DNA of 64,000 bases from Nemertoderma westbladi (taxonomy: Eukaryota; Xenacoelomorpha; Nemertodermatida; Nemertodermatidae). The notes beneath the pieces were generated by a model. The model made no database searches and was not told the DNA's origin. It was given only the letters and a program-made list of their open reading frames with translations. The first letter of the stretch is position 1; each line of letters begins with the position of its first letter. Below are positions 32,120 through 42,925 of the stretch, in pieces. The translations under genes and the position numbers were made by a program. The stretch is taken from contig JAUCBJ010008367.1 in NCBI GenBank assembly GCA_032718475.1, forward strand, positions 43,201 to 107,200, in the 5' to 3' direction.

Positions 32120-32269
32120 ACTACTGTAGCTGATTTCTCATTTATATCTGATGTTAACACGTTTGGCAAAATTAAGCAAGATTTCTGTGATAAAAAATAG
32201 ATGTGAAAATTATCGAAGTCTTAAAAGCGCAAACAGTTGCCTAATTAAAAAATGGACTTTAGTTCATTG

Positions 32270-32870
32270 TTTTTCATCACGATTAAAGGTTCGATTATTT
32301 AGAGCAGCAGTAGTTCCAGTACTCCTCTATGGGAGTCCATGCTGGGCTCTAACTGCTGTGGACACTAGATCTCTGGATGGCATACTCACAAGAATTCTAC
32401 GTCGGGTTCACTGTGTCAAGTACAATGAAGACATCTCCAATCAGCCTCTATACAACATTGAAGGTGTTCAATTAATCTCCCATAGCTTGACACTTTAACG
32501 GAACCGCCTTCCTTTGCAGGACATTGCTTTCGCCGTGAGGACCAGCCAGTTCATAATCTTGTACTTTGGCGTCCTCATGGAGTGAGTAAGCATGGTGGGC
32601 AGTCCATGACTCCCTTGAGACGCCTCTTTAAAGGTGACTGGCCTTGAAAATGCGGATAATTACGCGCGAGAGACATAGGGGATAGGGAGTTGTGGTGGTG
32701 CAACTTTCTTGATTAGCCGGCATAGCCTTCGTAATGCACGCTGCACGATGCCAATTGTGGATTACAGGGTGGTGGCAAAAATATTTTTGTTGAAGCATAG
32801 CATCTCAATGTACAGCTTCAATGAAGAAGGCCGATTATTATAGTAAGTAGTGGTAGTAGTAATATCCTAA
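32270..32870 (+). mobile_element. RTE-like LINE 3' fragment
   Basis: It encodes the C-terminal part of the non-LTR polymerase (RLFRAAVVPVLLYGSPCWAL, LRRVHCVKYN) as also found in the better copy at 58640-59100. It is broken by stops after about 32498, and ends in a degenerate TAG-repeat tail (GTAGTGGTAGTAGTAA, about 32848-32864). Confidence 0.8.
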
Positions 32871-32884
32871 GCGAAACCGGAAAC

Positions 32885-33165
32885 AGACTTGGCTTTGTAT
32901 CTGAGGAGACCAAATCTCTGGATGGGACTTATACAAGAATGCTACGTCGGGTTCACTGTGTGGAGTTCAATCCGATCCTCCAATCAGATACTATATAACA
33001 TTAAAGGTGTTACATTCGTCCCTCAAGCTTTGATAGTTGAACAGAGCCGCCTCCACTTCACAGGACATTACTTTCGCCGTGAGGACCAGCTTATGCGGAT
33101 CTTGTATTTTGGTAGTTTCAGGTCGGCTAGAGTAAGCATGGTGAGCAGCCCTTGACATTCTTGAG
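32885..33165 (+). mobile_element. Second RTE-like LINE fragment in tandem
   Basis: It repeats part of the same C-terminal region (YNIKGV, EQSRLHFTGHYFRREDQ) as the preceding fragment, immediately downstream and in the same orientation. It is truncated at both ends. Confidence 0.7.
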
Positions 33166-33169
33166 ACGC

Positions 33170-35559
33170 TGTTGATGTGTATTTCTGGTAATGCAAATCC
33201 AATTTTGGTGCCATTCTGGTGCCACAAAACGAAAAGTACAAGTAGCAAAAAAATGTATACTGTAAAATTTAGCCTTTGGTTTGGTAATTCTGAAGCTATA
33301 CTAGGTCGCTCGCTGATCACGATACAACACATTAAAAATCATTCGTGGTGACGCAACTTTCGTTTTTGGTGCATGTCTAGTGGGATGAAAAATACAAGTA
33401 GCCTTAAAATCAGTTTGATTTGGAAATGATTATTGATTATCAAATTTGAGCTACTTGTATTTTTCATACCGCGCTTTGACACATAACCAAAAATGCCCCA
33501 ATCATCAAGGTACGATATATTTCAGTGTCATATTCTTGATAAGCATCCCATATTGTCATAAAATCAATTTGATTTTGTGGTGATTTTTCATTATCATATT
33601 TTAACTATTTGTTTCTTTTAGTGCCCCCGCCAGGAGGCACATTCAAAATTACCAAAAAATTTTCTCGAATGTTATATTGAGTTTCATAATCGTGATAAGC
33701 ATCCGAAAATCCGCTATATACCACAAATAAATTAATTTTAGTGGTACAACGTTTTTAAAATTTTAGCACGAAAAATACTGGAGATGGGTGCTAGCTGCTA
33801 GGACCACAGCACGAAAACTAATATAGCCATGTAAATTTCGTCTACTTTGTTGGATAGCCCATTAATTTTAAGGAAATGTCACGAAATCTCGGTTTTACAA
33901 ACAAACCTGACTCAGGATACAGATGAATTACAAAAAAATTCAAAAATGTTTCCCCCCGGGCCAAATAAGGTTAAACTAATGCCAATGCTATCGGTGGATT
34001 GTTGGATTTCTGTAGAAAAACAAATCGATCTCCCAAGTGAAACAAATGGAATAAAACCCCTCTGATATTAAATTTCAATACTAAGCTAACATTTCATCTA
34101 TATATCCTATATTTGATCTTTCTGTAATGCATTCCTCACATATAATTGATTTTCGGTTATTATCTAACAAGGCCTGCCTGGCCTTTTTATCTGCCTAAAT
34201 TACTCTGCCTCTTCTCTATCCCTAGAAATACTTCCATCCATGGCCTATATCCTACATAATAAGGAAAATACATTATACTGTATATTATATTAAAGTGTAT
34301 AAAATAGCGCATTATATGATTAAGATACAAGTTTTGCGCCACTTTAAGGTAATTAAATACGAGACTTTAATTCCGATGGGATTTTGGATGTTTAATCCCG
34401 ATGGATTCTATTCCTCTGTTGCAACAGAGAGGACCAGTCATGCCATGGCAAGGCAGAGATTTCCTAGTTCTGCTAGCGCGAAGACTAAGTCTTAACTTGA
34501 CCACAATTAGGTGGTCAGTACCGGAGAAGGGTCGAAGTGTAAATGCACAACAGTCTTGTACAGAACTTCTATACAGAGCTCCTGTTCTATCTGGGAATTG
34601 TGGCTACTGGGTCCAGTAGGAGTCCATAGCTTTCCAGTTCGCTTCTTGAACTGGGTTCTAGCCGAAACCAATCCATTTCCAGAGATGAAATCCTGAAGAT
34701 GGACGGAATTTCGGTTAAGACTATAGATGTGGTGTAGATGCGGTGTAGATGAGTGATGTAGACATGCATTAAAGTTGCAAAAAATTATTATTTTCAGTGT
34801 ACTTAGCTTGACTCAGTTGAGGAGGCTGCTCGTAAGCTTGCAGTAGTGGTTCGGAAACCGAGGTTACAGATCGTCTAATTCATCGTCTAAATCAATCGTC
34901 TAAATCATCTAATTGGCGATGTAATATAATCGAAACCTTCTTGAAGATGGGATGTTTTGAAGTTGATTTTTCTCAGGTAATGTTTACTAAGTTACCATTC
35001 AGCCAATTCCCTCCAATTAATATCCTCCACATTATTACTAACTCTTTGTCGAAGGACACTAAGAGCTACTGGGAGAGACTTCCAAGAGAGACCTCCAATG
35101 TCGTCCGTAGCAATTTTGAACCCCCTTATATGGTTCTCAAAAACTCATTCCAATTTTTGCAACAAGCTGCGCAGTAAATATGATTTCTTCACAATGCTGT
35201 ATTATCCGTTCAATCCAGGCATGAACTCTCCTCCATCCCCCTCTGTCTGTCCATGATAGGGGACCAATATTATCATTTTAACAACCATCATATATTCATA
35301 GATTTATTAGCAAGAAACGATCTAAACATGGTTGGAATGATAGAGTTGTTGTTTTGACCTGAACAACTCTCACAAATAATATGAACTATCTTCTCTCTTG
35401 CTCCTTTCTTGTCCCCTCCTTGCAACCATTTAAACAGTCTCAATTCAATTTAAGCAATCTCATTCGATCCAGGCCTGCTTCCAGTACCGGTCGAGGAACA
35501 CTTGGCGTTTTCGTATAACTTCCATGTCTATCGTATAACTTTTCGCTTAGAGTAACAAC
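33170..35559 (+). other. No gene seen; AT-rich, with degenerate repeats
   Basis: The stretch 33190-33760 contains loosely repeated segments of about 150 bp with GATAAGCATCC and TACAAGTAGC motifs. These resemble the tandem repeats inside the piggyBac-like elements at 41221-42737. The remainder has only short frames without recognised similarity. Confidence 0.5.
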
Positions 35560-35830
35560 TATAATATAATATATTAGTTATAGACTCAGATAGAGGGTGG
35601 GGGGGAAATTACTGTCGCTGGGACTTCAGGACTGATGTTACCGGTAGTACTGGACTGCAGTACTAGACTGAATTGAGTACTGCAACCGCAGCACTGCATA
35701 CCGGTACTGCGATAAGCAATACTGCATACGGTCAGACTGTCTACTCTGTTTGTGCTTTATAATTACTGTATTGCAGTTATACTTGAATAATACTTAACGT
35801 CGAGTTGTTTCGCCTTGTGTTTATCTTATA
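35560..35830 (+). repeat. 5' LTR of the gypsy-like element
   Basis: It matches 39797-40067 with no difference found by eye. It is short and contains a G-run and several GTACTG/CAGTAC repeats. Inverted 5-bp ends TATAA/TTATA. Allowing one more base (35831) would also fit the alignment. Confidence 0.92.
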
Positions 35831-35887
35831 AGCTAACCGGGCTTTGGCTGTATCAACACTACGAATACGACAACTGAAGAATATAGG

Positions 35888-36730
35888 ATGGCTCCTAAGC
35901 TCTCAGACTACGTCAAGAAATACAGTGGTAGTGAAGACCCGTATCCATGGCTGCAGATGTTTGAAGACACATTCGAAATTCTAAAACTCGAAGCCAAGTT
36001 GATGGAAGAATCAAGGCCGACGTATCTGCGGTTATCCTTGGAGGGCCTGGCGTTCGCTGTTATTAATCGACTACCGACTGACGAGAAAAACGATTATGAA
36101 ACGGTCAAACGTGCTTTAATCAAAGCTTTTGCAGTTAATCCATACACTGCGTATGACCAGTTCAAACAAAGGTGTTTGAGTGAAGGAGAGTGTGCGGATA
36201 CATTCCTCGCCGATCTTCGTCGACTGTTATCATTGGTTACGGGTGGCGCTATGGAAACTCATGCAGTGACGTCAATTTTGGCAGGGCAATTTGTTAGTGG
36301 ACTTCCAGATTCAATTCGGAGCGAAACTAAAGCATTGGTCTCTGATGAAATGGATCTCGATCAATTACTCGTTCAAGCGAGGAGATTACTTTCGGAGAAA
36401 CAAGCGGATGACTCTTCGACGACGATGAATGTTGTGGGTGCAGTGGGCGGTTTTGGACCAAGGAATCGTGTGCGAAACAATTATCAGGGTGGAAGACGTG
36501 GTTACTCGCAGGGGTGCTATCGTTGTGGCGATAAGTCCCATTTTGCTCGAGAATGCAGGAAGAATATGACTACTTTCAATGATGATGGGTCGAGCAGGGG
36601 TAATAGCGATGGTCGCAGCACAGTGGTTAATCGGGCAGACACAAATAAAGCATCGGAGATGAGATGTTATCGGTGTGGGGGAACCGACCACTTGGCGCGG
36701 GGGTGTATTGCTCCTTCGGGAAACGAATAG
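35888..36730 (+). CDS. Gag of the gypsy-like element
   Basis: This 280-residue protein begins 57 bp after the 5' LTR. A helical capsid-like region (about 1-165, with a retrotransposon-Gag-type segment YLRLSLEGLAF...) is followed by a Gly/Arg-rich linker. Two canonical C-x2-C-x4-H-x4-C zinc knuckles begin at Cys210 and Cys260. The stop overlaps the start of the pol frame by 67 bp in the -1 frame, which suits programmed -1 frameshifting in the overlap 36664-36730. No clear slippery heptamer was confirmed. Confidence 0.9.
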   Translation: MAPKLSDYVKKYSGSEDPYPWLQMFEDTFEILKLEAKLMEESRPTYLRLSLEGLAFAVINRLPTDEKNDYETVKRALIKAFAVNPYTAYDQFKQRCLSEGECADTFLADLRRLLSLVTGGAMETHAVTSILAGQFVSGLPDSIRSETKALVSDEMDLDQLLVQARRLLSEKQADDSSTTMNVVGAVGGFGPRNRVRNNYQGGRRGYSQGCYRCGDKSHFARECRKNMTTFNDDGSSRGNSDGRSTVVNRADTNKASEMRCYRCGGTDHLARGCIAPSGNE

Positions 36731-37602
36731 GGGGAAACGGTTTGTGTGCCAGTGGACGTTTCCCCAATGGTATAAAAACTGGTGATTTACCAATGGTTGA
36801 AATAATGTGTGGGGGTTTGAAGAAAATTGCATTATTGGACACGGGGTGTTCGGGGAGTCTCATAACAAAGAAACTGGCTGATCGCAGTGAAGGAGAATGG
36901 AGCACCGAAAATGAAAGAAAGGACATCACAATGCTGAACGGAGAAAAAACCTATACAATTGGTGTATTTACAACACAAATAAAAATACAGGAATTAGGTG
37001 AAGTTAAATGGAGTTTCACAGTTGTTGACTATATTGTAGGAGGTATGGAAATAATAATTGGTTGGGATGTCATAAAAAATATGAGTTGTATCCAAATATG
37101 TCACGGTCATGGGGATGAGCGCAACACAGAATTGTCACCTAGGCAACAGACAATACAATGTGTAGCGGCTGAGATTGAAGAACGTAAATTATTAAGAATC
37201 GATAAAGATGATTTTTCAGCATGGTTTAATGGAAGTTACTGGACCGTTGAGTATAAATTTAAGAATGGTAAAGGTCCTGAAGTGTTACACAATACCGTAC
37301 ATGAGTATAATATTTCTACAAAAAATAGACAAAAATACAGAGAGGCGGTGCAGGAGTGGATCGACAACAGTTGGCTGATGGAGCACCCCGGTGAAACAAA
37401 GGGAACTATTCCGCTTATGGGCAAATATGAAGAAAAGAAAGATCGTGTTAGGCCGATTATGGATTTTAGGGAGTTGAATAAGTATATTATTGATCAACCG
37501 GGAACTGAAGCCGCCGCTAGTATTGAGAAGCTTCGAAAGTGGTCAAAAATGGGAAGTAACACTGCCGTAATAGATCTTAAATGGGCTTACATGCAGATTT
37601 GA
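36664..37602 (+). CDS. Pol segment 1 of the gypsy-like element: protease and N-terminal reverse transcriptase
   Basis: It lies in the -1 frame relative to gag. The aspartic protease has DTGCSGS with Asp59. The reverse transcriptase opens with RPIMDFRELN and IDLKWAYMQI. The frame stops at TGA 37600-37602 in the middle of a conserved block, and the next segment continues in the same frame without loss of residues. The TGA therefore replaces one sense codon; GTT follows. A G-to-stop at a CGA codon would be explained by CpG transition. Confidence 0.88.
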   Translation: MLSVWGNRPLGAGVYCSFGKRIGGNGLCASGRFPNGIKTGDLPMVEIMCGGLKKIALLDTGCSGSLITKKLADRSEGEWSTENERKDITMLNGEKTYTIGVFTTQIKIQELGEVKWSFTVVDYIVGGMEIIIGWDVIKNMSCIQICHGHGDERNTELSPRQQTIQCVAAEIEERKLLRIDKDDFSAWFNGSYWTVEYKFKNGKGPEVLHNTVHEYNISTKNRQKYREAVQEWIDNSWLMEHPGETKGTIPLMGKYEEKKDRVRPIMDFRELNKYIIDQPGTEAAASIEKLRKWSKMGSNTAVIDLKWAYMQI

Positions 37603-37614
37603 GTTAAAGAAACT

Positions 37615-38745
37615 TTGTATCCTTATCAGGCGGTTGTGTATGATGGAAAGAAATATGCAATGACACGGTTGGGATTTGGATTAGGCCCCACATGTCACAT
37701 AATGGATTCGATCGTAGAAACTGTACTCCAACAAGATGCTAGAATTGAAAAGGCGACTGATTCGTTTAGAGATGATGTGTATGTAGATTTAAGTTCAGGC
37801 CTTTCAACTGATAATGTCAGTGACCATCTTGAGAAATTTGGACTCCTTAGTAAGCCACCTTCATTTGTGAAAGACGGAGCGCGAGTGTTGGGAGTTCATG
37901 TAAAGGATGGAAAATGGCGAAGGGATTCTACAACTCCTAATGAATTGGATATACCGGAGCAGATTACCCACAGGCAGTTACTATCCTACGTTGGTCAGCT
38001 TAGAGGCAACTACCTTATTGGTGGGTGGATGAGAGTTTCGCTAAGCTGGCTTCAGAGAGAGGCCGCTCGTGTACCAATGGATGTCATAGTATCAGGGTCG
38101 ACTAGAGAAAAACTTATAGAAATAATTAAAAAGGTTGAAGATACTGATCCAGTGTGCGGGAAATGGCCTGTTCCTCAAAAGAAAGTTGGAGAAGTTTGGG
38201 CTGATGCTTCCCAAATCGCACTCGGGGCAATGGTTCGGATAAATAGCCAAACAGTAGAAGACGGTTGTTGGCTGAGAAAAGAATCTGACCCTGATCACAT
38301 AAATTCAGCTGAACTATCTGCAATGATACATGGCATAAATATGGCGATCGAATGGGACTTGCAGGAAATTACGATTTATACAGATTCTGCAACTGTCTAT
38401 GGCTGGGTGAAGTCGTTAATTAATGACGAGCACAGGATCAGGACGAAGGGACTATCCAAGATGCTAATCAAAAGACGCCTGCAAATAATAAAGAGGACAA
38501 TCGAGGAATATAAATTAGACGTCTCAATTAAGCTTATTTCTACAACAAAGAATTTAGCTGATGTTTTGACGCGTGTTCCTAAAAAGTGGTTAGAGGAAAG
38601 TTCACGAATTCAAGTTCAAACTCATGACAACGTTTGCATTGGTGTACAGGATACAGACGAGACTGAGATAGAGGATTCAAATCAGAGTCATCTAATACTA
38701 GGCGATGAAGTCAAAATAAAGGCCCGTATAAAAGAGCTGCAATGA
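37615..38745 (+). CDS. Pol segment 2 of the gypsy-like element: reverse transcriptase core and RNase H
   Basis: It is in frame with segment 1 after the TGA. The catalytic box is FRDD (Phe51 to Asp54), the counterpart of YxDD, which is uncommon. RNase H follows with VWADAS, the AELSA motif and IYTDSA. The TGA stop at 38743-38745 overlaps the ATG of the next frame (ATGA), and the integrase lies one frame back. Confidence 0.88.
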   Translation: MYPYQAVVYDGKKYAMTRLGFGLGPTCHIMDSIVETVLQQDARIEKATDSFRDDVYVDLSSGLSTDNVSDHLEKFGLLSKPPSFVKDGARVLGVHVKDGKWRRDSTTPNELDIPEQITHRQLLSYVGQLRGNYLIGGWMRVSLSWLQREAARVPMDVIVSGSTREKLIEIIKKVEDTDPVCGKWPVPQKKVGEVWADASQIALGAMVRINSQTVEDGCWLRKESDPDHINSAELSAMIHGINMAIEWDLQEITIYTDSATVYGWVKSLINDEHRIRTKGLSKMLIKRRLQIIKRTIEEYKLDVSIKLISTTKNLADVLTRVPKKWLEESSRIQVQTHDNVCIGVQDTDETEIEDSNQSHLILGDEVKIKARIKELQ

Positions 38746-39773
38746 ATATCGCTCATGTTGGATCGAGAAGACTGAAAGAATTGTGCGATTCAGATAGATT
38801 TTTGCGAAATCGAAATGTAAAGGCCACACTCGTTAAGGAAGTCTGCTCAGATTGCTTAGAATGTGCAAGTATTGATCCATCACCGATAAGATTAGAAAAG
38901 GGTAGTTGCAAAACTGAACATTCATGGCAACGACTGTCTGTAGACTTTGTTGAGTACAAGACAAAGATCTATCTTTCAATTGTCGACTGTTGCAGTAACT
39001 TTACAATTTGGCTTCCAGCAAGAAGTAAAACTGCAGAAGAAGCAATACTGAGGCTACAACAGGTGTTTATTCAATGGGGTCCTCCAGCAGAGTTAATTGC
39101 CGACAATAATCCGTTCAACAGTAAGAGGTTTATCGCTTTTTTGAATAAGTGGGAAGTCGGATTTATACCCTCATGCGCATATCGACCGAAAGGAAACTTA
39201 GTGGAGCGTACTCACAGAACTATTAAATGCTGGGCTGCGAGATCCAATAAGAATTGTGAACAAATTGCCTTCTGGTATAATTGCACCAAATCTGAAGATG
39301 GTAAAACCCCACTAGAGAAAGTTATGGAGAGTTTTACAACCAAACTTCCAGGCATATCAGAGATGAACCCTGCTAACGTAACGAAAACCAAGCTAAAAAT
39401 TGGAGATCGCGTTTTTATTAAACCTCGTCAACATTGGAGGTGTACAGAACGTTGGAATGGCCCTGTTGAAGTAGAAGATGTGGTCGATGATCGATCTGTC
39501 GTGATAAAAGGCGTGAGACGACACCTACAGGATGTGAGATCAGTACCAGCAACGTTGAAATGTGAAGAAAAGAAAATTCCCATCGCGGCATTGCCACTGA
39601 GATCAAATTCGGATACGGACTCTGAATGCGAAAGTGATGATAATGAGGAACATTTGCCACAAGTCAGAGATGAAACTGAGACTGATAGAGAAACTGAAAC
39701 TTCTTCTCATATTACTGTAACGCGCTCCGGAAGAATGGTGAAACCTCCAGTGCGATATGGTTACAATGATTAA
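38742..39773 (+). CDS. Pol segment 3 of the gypsy-like element: integrase
   Basis: This is 343 codons. It carries part of the HHCC zinc domain (one His near the start, CSDCLEC), a catalytic core with Asp68 (SVDFVEY), Asp121 (IADNNPF) and Glu155 (LVERTHR), and an acidic C-terminal tail. The second Asp to Glu spacing is 33 residues, two fewer than the usual 35. The first His of the zinc domain is not present in this frame, so the junction with RNase H appears damaged, unless the ATGA overlap is used for coupled reinitiation. Confidence 0.87.
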   Translation: MNIAHVGSRRLKELCDSDRFLRNRNVKATLVKEVCSDCLECASIDPSPIRLEKGSCKTEHSWQRLSVDFVEYKTKIYLSIVDCCSNFTIWLPARSKTAEEAILRLQQVFIQWGPPAELIADNNPFNSKRFIAFLNKWEVGFIPSCAYRPKGNLVERTHRTIKCWAARSNKNCEQIAFWYNCTKSEDGKTPLEKVMESFTTKLPGISEMNPANVTKTKLKIGDRVFIKPRQHWRCTERWNGPVEVEDVVDDRSVVIKGVRRHLQDVRSVPATLKCEEKKIPIAALPLRSNSDTDSECESDDNEEHLPQVRDETETDRETETSSHITVTRSGRMVKPPVRYGYND

Positions 39774-39788
39774 GTTCCTTATAGAACT

Positions 39789-39796
39789 GGGGGAGA
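39789..39796 (+). promoter_or_regulatory. Polypurine tract of the gypsy-like element
   Basis: GGGGGAGA directly abuts the first base of the 3' LTR, the position where plus-strand synthesis is primed in LTR elements. Confidence 0.7.
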
Positions 39797-40067
39797 TATA
39801 ATATAATATATTAGTTATAGACTCAGATAGAGGGTGGGGGGGAAATTACTGTCGCTGGGACTTCAGGACTGATGTTACCGGTAGTACTGGACTGCAGTAC
39901 TAGACTGAATTGAGTACTGCAACCGCAGCACTGCATACCGGTACTGCGATAAGCAATACTGCATACGGTCAGACTGTCTACTCTGTTTGTGCTTTATAAT
40001 TACTGTATTGCAGTTATACTTGAATAATACTTAACGTCGAGTTGTTTCGCCTTGTGTTTATCTTATA
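39797..40067 (+). repeat. 3' LTR of the gypsy-like element
   Basis: It is identical by eye to the 5' LTR and followed by ACAAC, the same five bases that precede the 5' LTR. Confidence 0.92.
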
Positions 40068-40136
40068 ACAACAAACATTCGTGGGGCGCCAGCTGCAATT
40101 TAGTATGGTACCATTAAGAGTTCCCGGTAGGAAGTC

Positions 40137-40430
40137 CACTACTACTACTATAATCGGCCTGCTGCATTGCAGCTGCACAATGAGATGCTATGCTGGCTCA
40201 ACAAAAATATTTTTGCCACCACCATGTATGGCGCCCTATCAACAAAGTTGCACTGCCCATGTCCTTCATGACTTTCACGACATTATCCGCATCTTCAAGC
40301 CCTTTAAGAGGCGTCTCAAGAAAGTCAGGGGCTGTCCACCATGTTTATTTTCTCCATAGGGGCTGCCAATGCACAATATTATGCACAGGCTGGTCCTAAC
40401 GGTGAAAGCAATGGTCTGCAAAGCTGTCAC
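40137..40430 (-). mobile_element. RTE-like LINE 3' fragment, minus strand
   Basis: The reverse complement matches the 3' end of the LINE at 58880-59155, including the region for DADELAN-like residues and the terminal TAG repeats, seen as ACTACTACTACTA at 40137-40149. Only decayed coding sequence remains. Confidence 0.75.
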
Positions 40431-41216
40431 GGTAACCGGCTGGGTCTTGGAGTGTTGCTAGGGCTGGATACCGAGCGGGGGTGATACAGTGCCACTGAGA
40501 TAAGGGGTCTGTATTTACTAGTGCTGAGCTGGACTTTGGGGAAAACTAGCTTCTTGTCTTTCCTTCCATGTATTAATAAAATATAACATAGGTAATAAAC
40601 AGTCACCAGTAATAGCACAAGGTCTGAGCCCAGTGTGATTGCACAAAGAACTCTGGGTCAATGATATAATACTATTTGTAATACAACTACCATAAAACTA
40701 ATGCTGCATCTAAGTATATGAGATAACACAACACTAAATATATTTTACTGTGATATTAGGTATATGCAAGTTACGGAGAGAGGAAGACCTTGGCTCTATC
40801 CTGATTGGTCAGGATAGATATTTCCTATTGTTCGTGATATTGGATAGGTTTGCTTTGTTGTTTAGCTTATAAGGTGTCTTTCTCCCTCCTCCAGACCTCC
40901 ATGTGGCTACAGAATATTTGGAATGTTGCCACAGTAGTTTATCTATACAATACAATATTGGGGGTGGGCTAGTGCCATCATCCCGTTGTACAGTCAACCA
41001 ATAATATAATAGTGAACACAATGACTTACTGTAATTACTGGTAGATTGCGCAGTCATGTGACTTAAATTTCGTTCCAGCGGCAAGGCTCCCTGTTTATAA
41101 GCTTAACCTTTCTAGCTGACAAACTGGGGTGTTAATTGTTTCCCACTTTTGGCTAATAACTGTTTAAAGGTGACTTATTGGTTTTGATTGCGAAGTGCTT
41201 CTCAGGGATGACTCCC
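40431..41216 (+). other. No gene seen
   Basis: It is mixed AT-rich sequence with short frames only and no recognisable repeat or coding similarity. Confidence 0.5.
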
Positions 41217-41220
41217 TTAA

Positions 41221-42737
41221 CCCTATTAGTACCGGGCTATAAAATGTTGTACAAATACCGGAGGGGGGTCATATTGACCCCCACCCCCTCTAAAATCTAC
41301 AAATTTTTACGAAAGCGTATGATTTTTTGTTTGTACGTAGGTATCACTATTCTGGATCCGACCGATTGCAACACCAAAATTACAAGTAGTGCACAATTTT
41401 CACAAAATTTGAAAGTTACATTTTTCGGCTAATTGTTTTTCAATACAGGTTTTCTGGGGCGCAAAATACACTGGAAAATATTTAAAAATAATATGATTAA
41501 TATACATGGCTGTTTAGTCCTCTCTGCGTAGGAAAAAAATGAAAAAAACAAGTAACCAGCACTTTGCAGTTAGAACACAAAATTTTTAATTCATTTATAC
41601 GACGCTATAAATTCACATTTTCAGGTTTTCTGGGGCGCTGATTCAAATGGAATACATTTCTAATATGCCAGATCATTGCTACTTGTATTTTTCGGCTTAA
41701 TTTGGCAAATTTTGGTGCTAGCACCAAATTTCGTTGCCAGCACCAAAAAGTACAAGTTTGCGAGGTCCGGTGCTGTTTTTATTGATTCCATCGGATTCAG
41801 GACCCTCATAAACCCGTATAACGCAAGAAACAAGATGATACTATCTACTGATCAATTTGCTTATTTTCAAAAATTTGGTGCTGGCACAACAATTTTCACC
41901 CAACGGCGAAAAATACAAGTTTGAAAACTCGTATGAAATTTTTACTGATTCCATTGAATTCAGAACCCTCACAAACCCGTATAACGCAAGAAACAAGGTG
42001 ACACAATCAATTGATATATTTGATTGTTTTCATAATTTGGTGCCAGCACCACATTTTGCACCCACTTCCGAAAAATATAAGTTTGAGATAATTTCGATAA
42101 TAAGTTCGATAATTGTATATTCCATTGAATTTAGAACAGCCATAAACCTCCAAAACACTAGAAATAAATTGTCACAAGCAATTTTATCTCTTGAATGTAT
42201 TTTTCAAAATTTCGTGCTAGCACCAAAATTTACACCCAGCACCGGAAAATACAAGTTTGATACGCTTGGTGCAACTCGTATATATTCCATCGAATCCAGA
42301 ACCACAAAAAACCCCAATTGCGTAAAATACAAGTTTCAAATAATCAATTGACAAAATTGACATATTTAAAAATTTGGTGCTGGCACCAAAATTTGGCACC
42401 CGTCGAAAAAAACAAGTTTGAAATTTCTAAATTAATTTATATGAATTCCATCCAATTGCTAACACCAAAAAACCGGTATAAATCCAAAATAGAGATGTTA
42501 CAAATCATATTTAATGAAATGTAAATTTCTAAAAACGTCTCAAAAAAAGTGCCAAAAGTAGGGTTAAAAAATGGTGCTATAACTCGAAAACTACCCAATA
42601 TTTTTGAAAACGGTTTTCACTACTAGGAAGACAATAGATTTTTAGGAAAAGTCATAAAATTTCAGATTCTCAACTGCGTTTGTTTCAGAATTATAACAAA
42701 AAAACCACGGGAGGGGTCATATTGACCCACTATTGGG
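41221..42737 (+). mobile_element. Non-autonomous piggyBac-like element with internal tandem repeats
   Basis: TTAA lies on both sides (41217-41220 and 42738-42741), as in piggyBac insertions. The ends are inverted: CCCTATTAGTACCGGG on the left and, on the opposite strand, CCCAATAGTGGG on the right. Just inside each end is a palindromic GGGTCATATTGACCC, present on both sides. The interior has no transposase. It holds about five degenerate units of about 165 bp containing AAAATACAAGTTTG, CCATCGAATTCAGAACC and GGTGCTGGCACC motifs (about 41690-42420). The superfamily assignment rests on TTAA and the CCC-initial ends. Confidence 0.78.
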
Positions 42738-42744
42738 TTAACAA

Positions 42745-42925
42745 AAGCAGAGGTGGCTTTGTTCAACTGTCAAGCTTGGGGAACCAATAAGACAGGTCCA
42801 ATGTTATATAGTGAGAGTCTCATTGGAGATGCGGTATTGTACTTGACACCTTGCACCAGATGTAGAATTCTTGTGAATGTGCCATCCATAGATTTGGTGT
42901 CCTCAGTAGTTAGAGCCCAGCAAAT
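42745..42925 (-). mobile_element. RTE-like LINE fragment, minus strand
   Basis: The reverse complement matches the LINE coding sequence for the LRRVHCVKYN to SLTLEQ region at 58750-58890. It is heavily decayed and begins directly beside the piggyBac-like element. Confidence 0.72.

Larger units (their letters stand above)
35560..40067 (+). mobile_element. Ty3/gypsy-like LTR retrotransposon, 4.5 kb
   Basis: Two 271-bp LTRs (35560-35830 and 39797-40067), which look identical by eye, enclose gag, protease, reverse transcriptase, RNase H and integrase in that order. The element is flanked by a 5-bp direct duplication, ACAAC, on both sides. The LTR termini are TATAA...TTATA and not the usual TG...CA. 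The purine run GGGGGAGA (39789-39796) directly before the 3' LTR is the likely polypurine tract. Coding is interrupted by one TGA in the reverse transcriptase and a frame change between RNase H and integrase. Confidence 0.92.

Noticed and set aside
41676-42351. Frames of 82-164 codons inside the piggyBac-like element as genes
   Set aside because: They are translations of the 165-bp degenerate repeats; the same peptide patterns repeat and the frames break between units.
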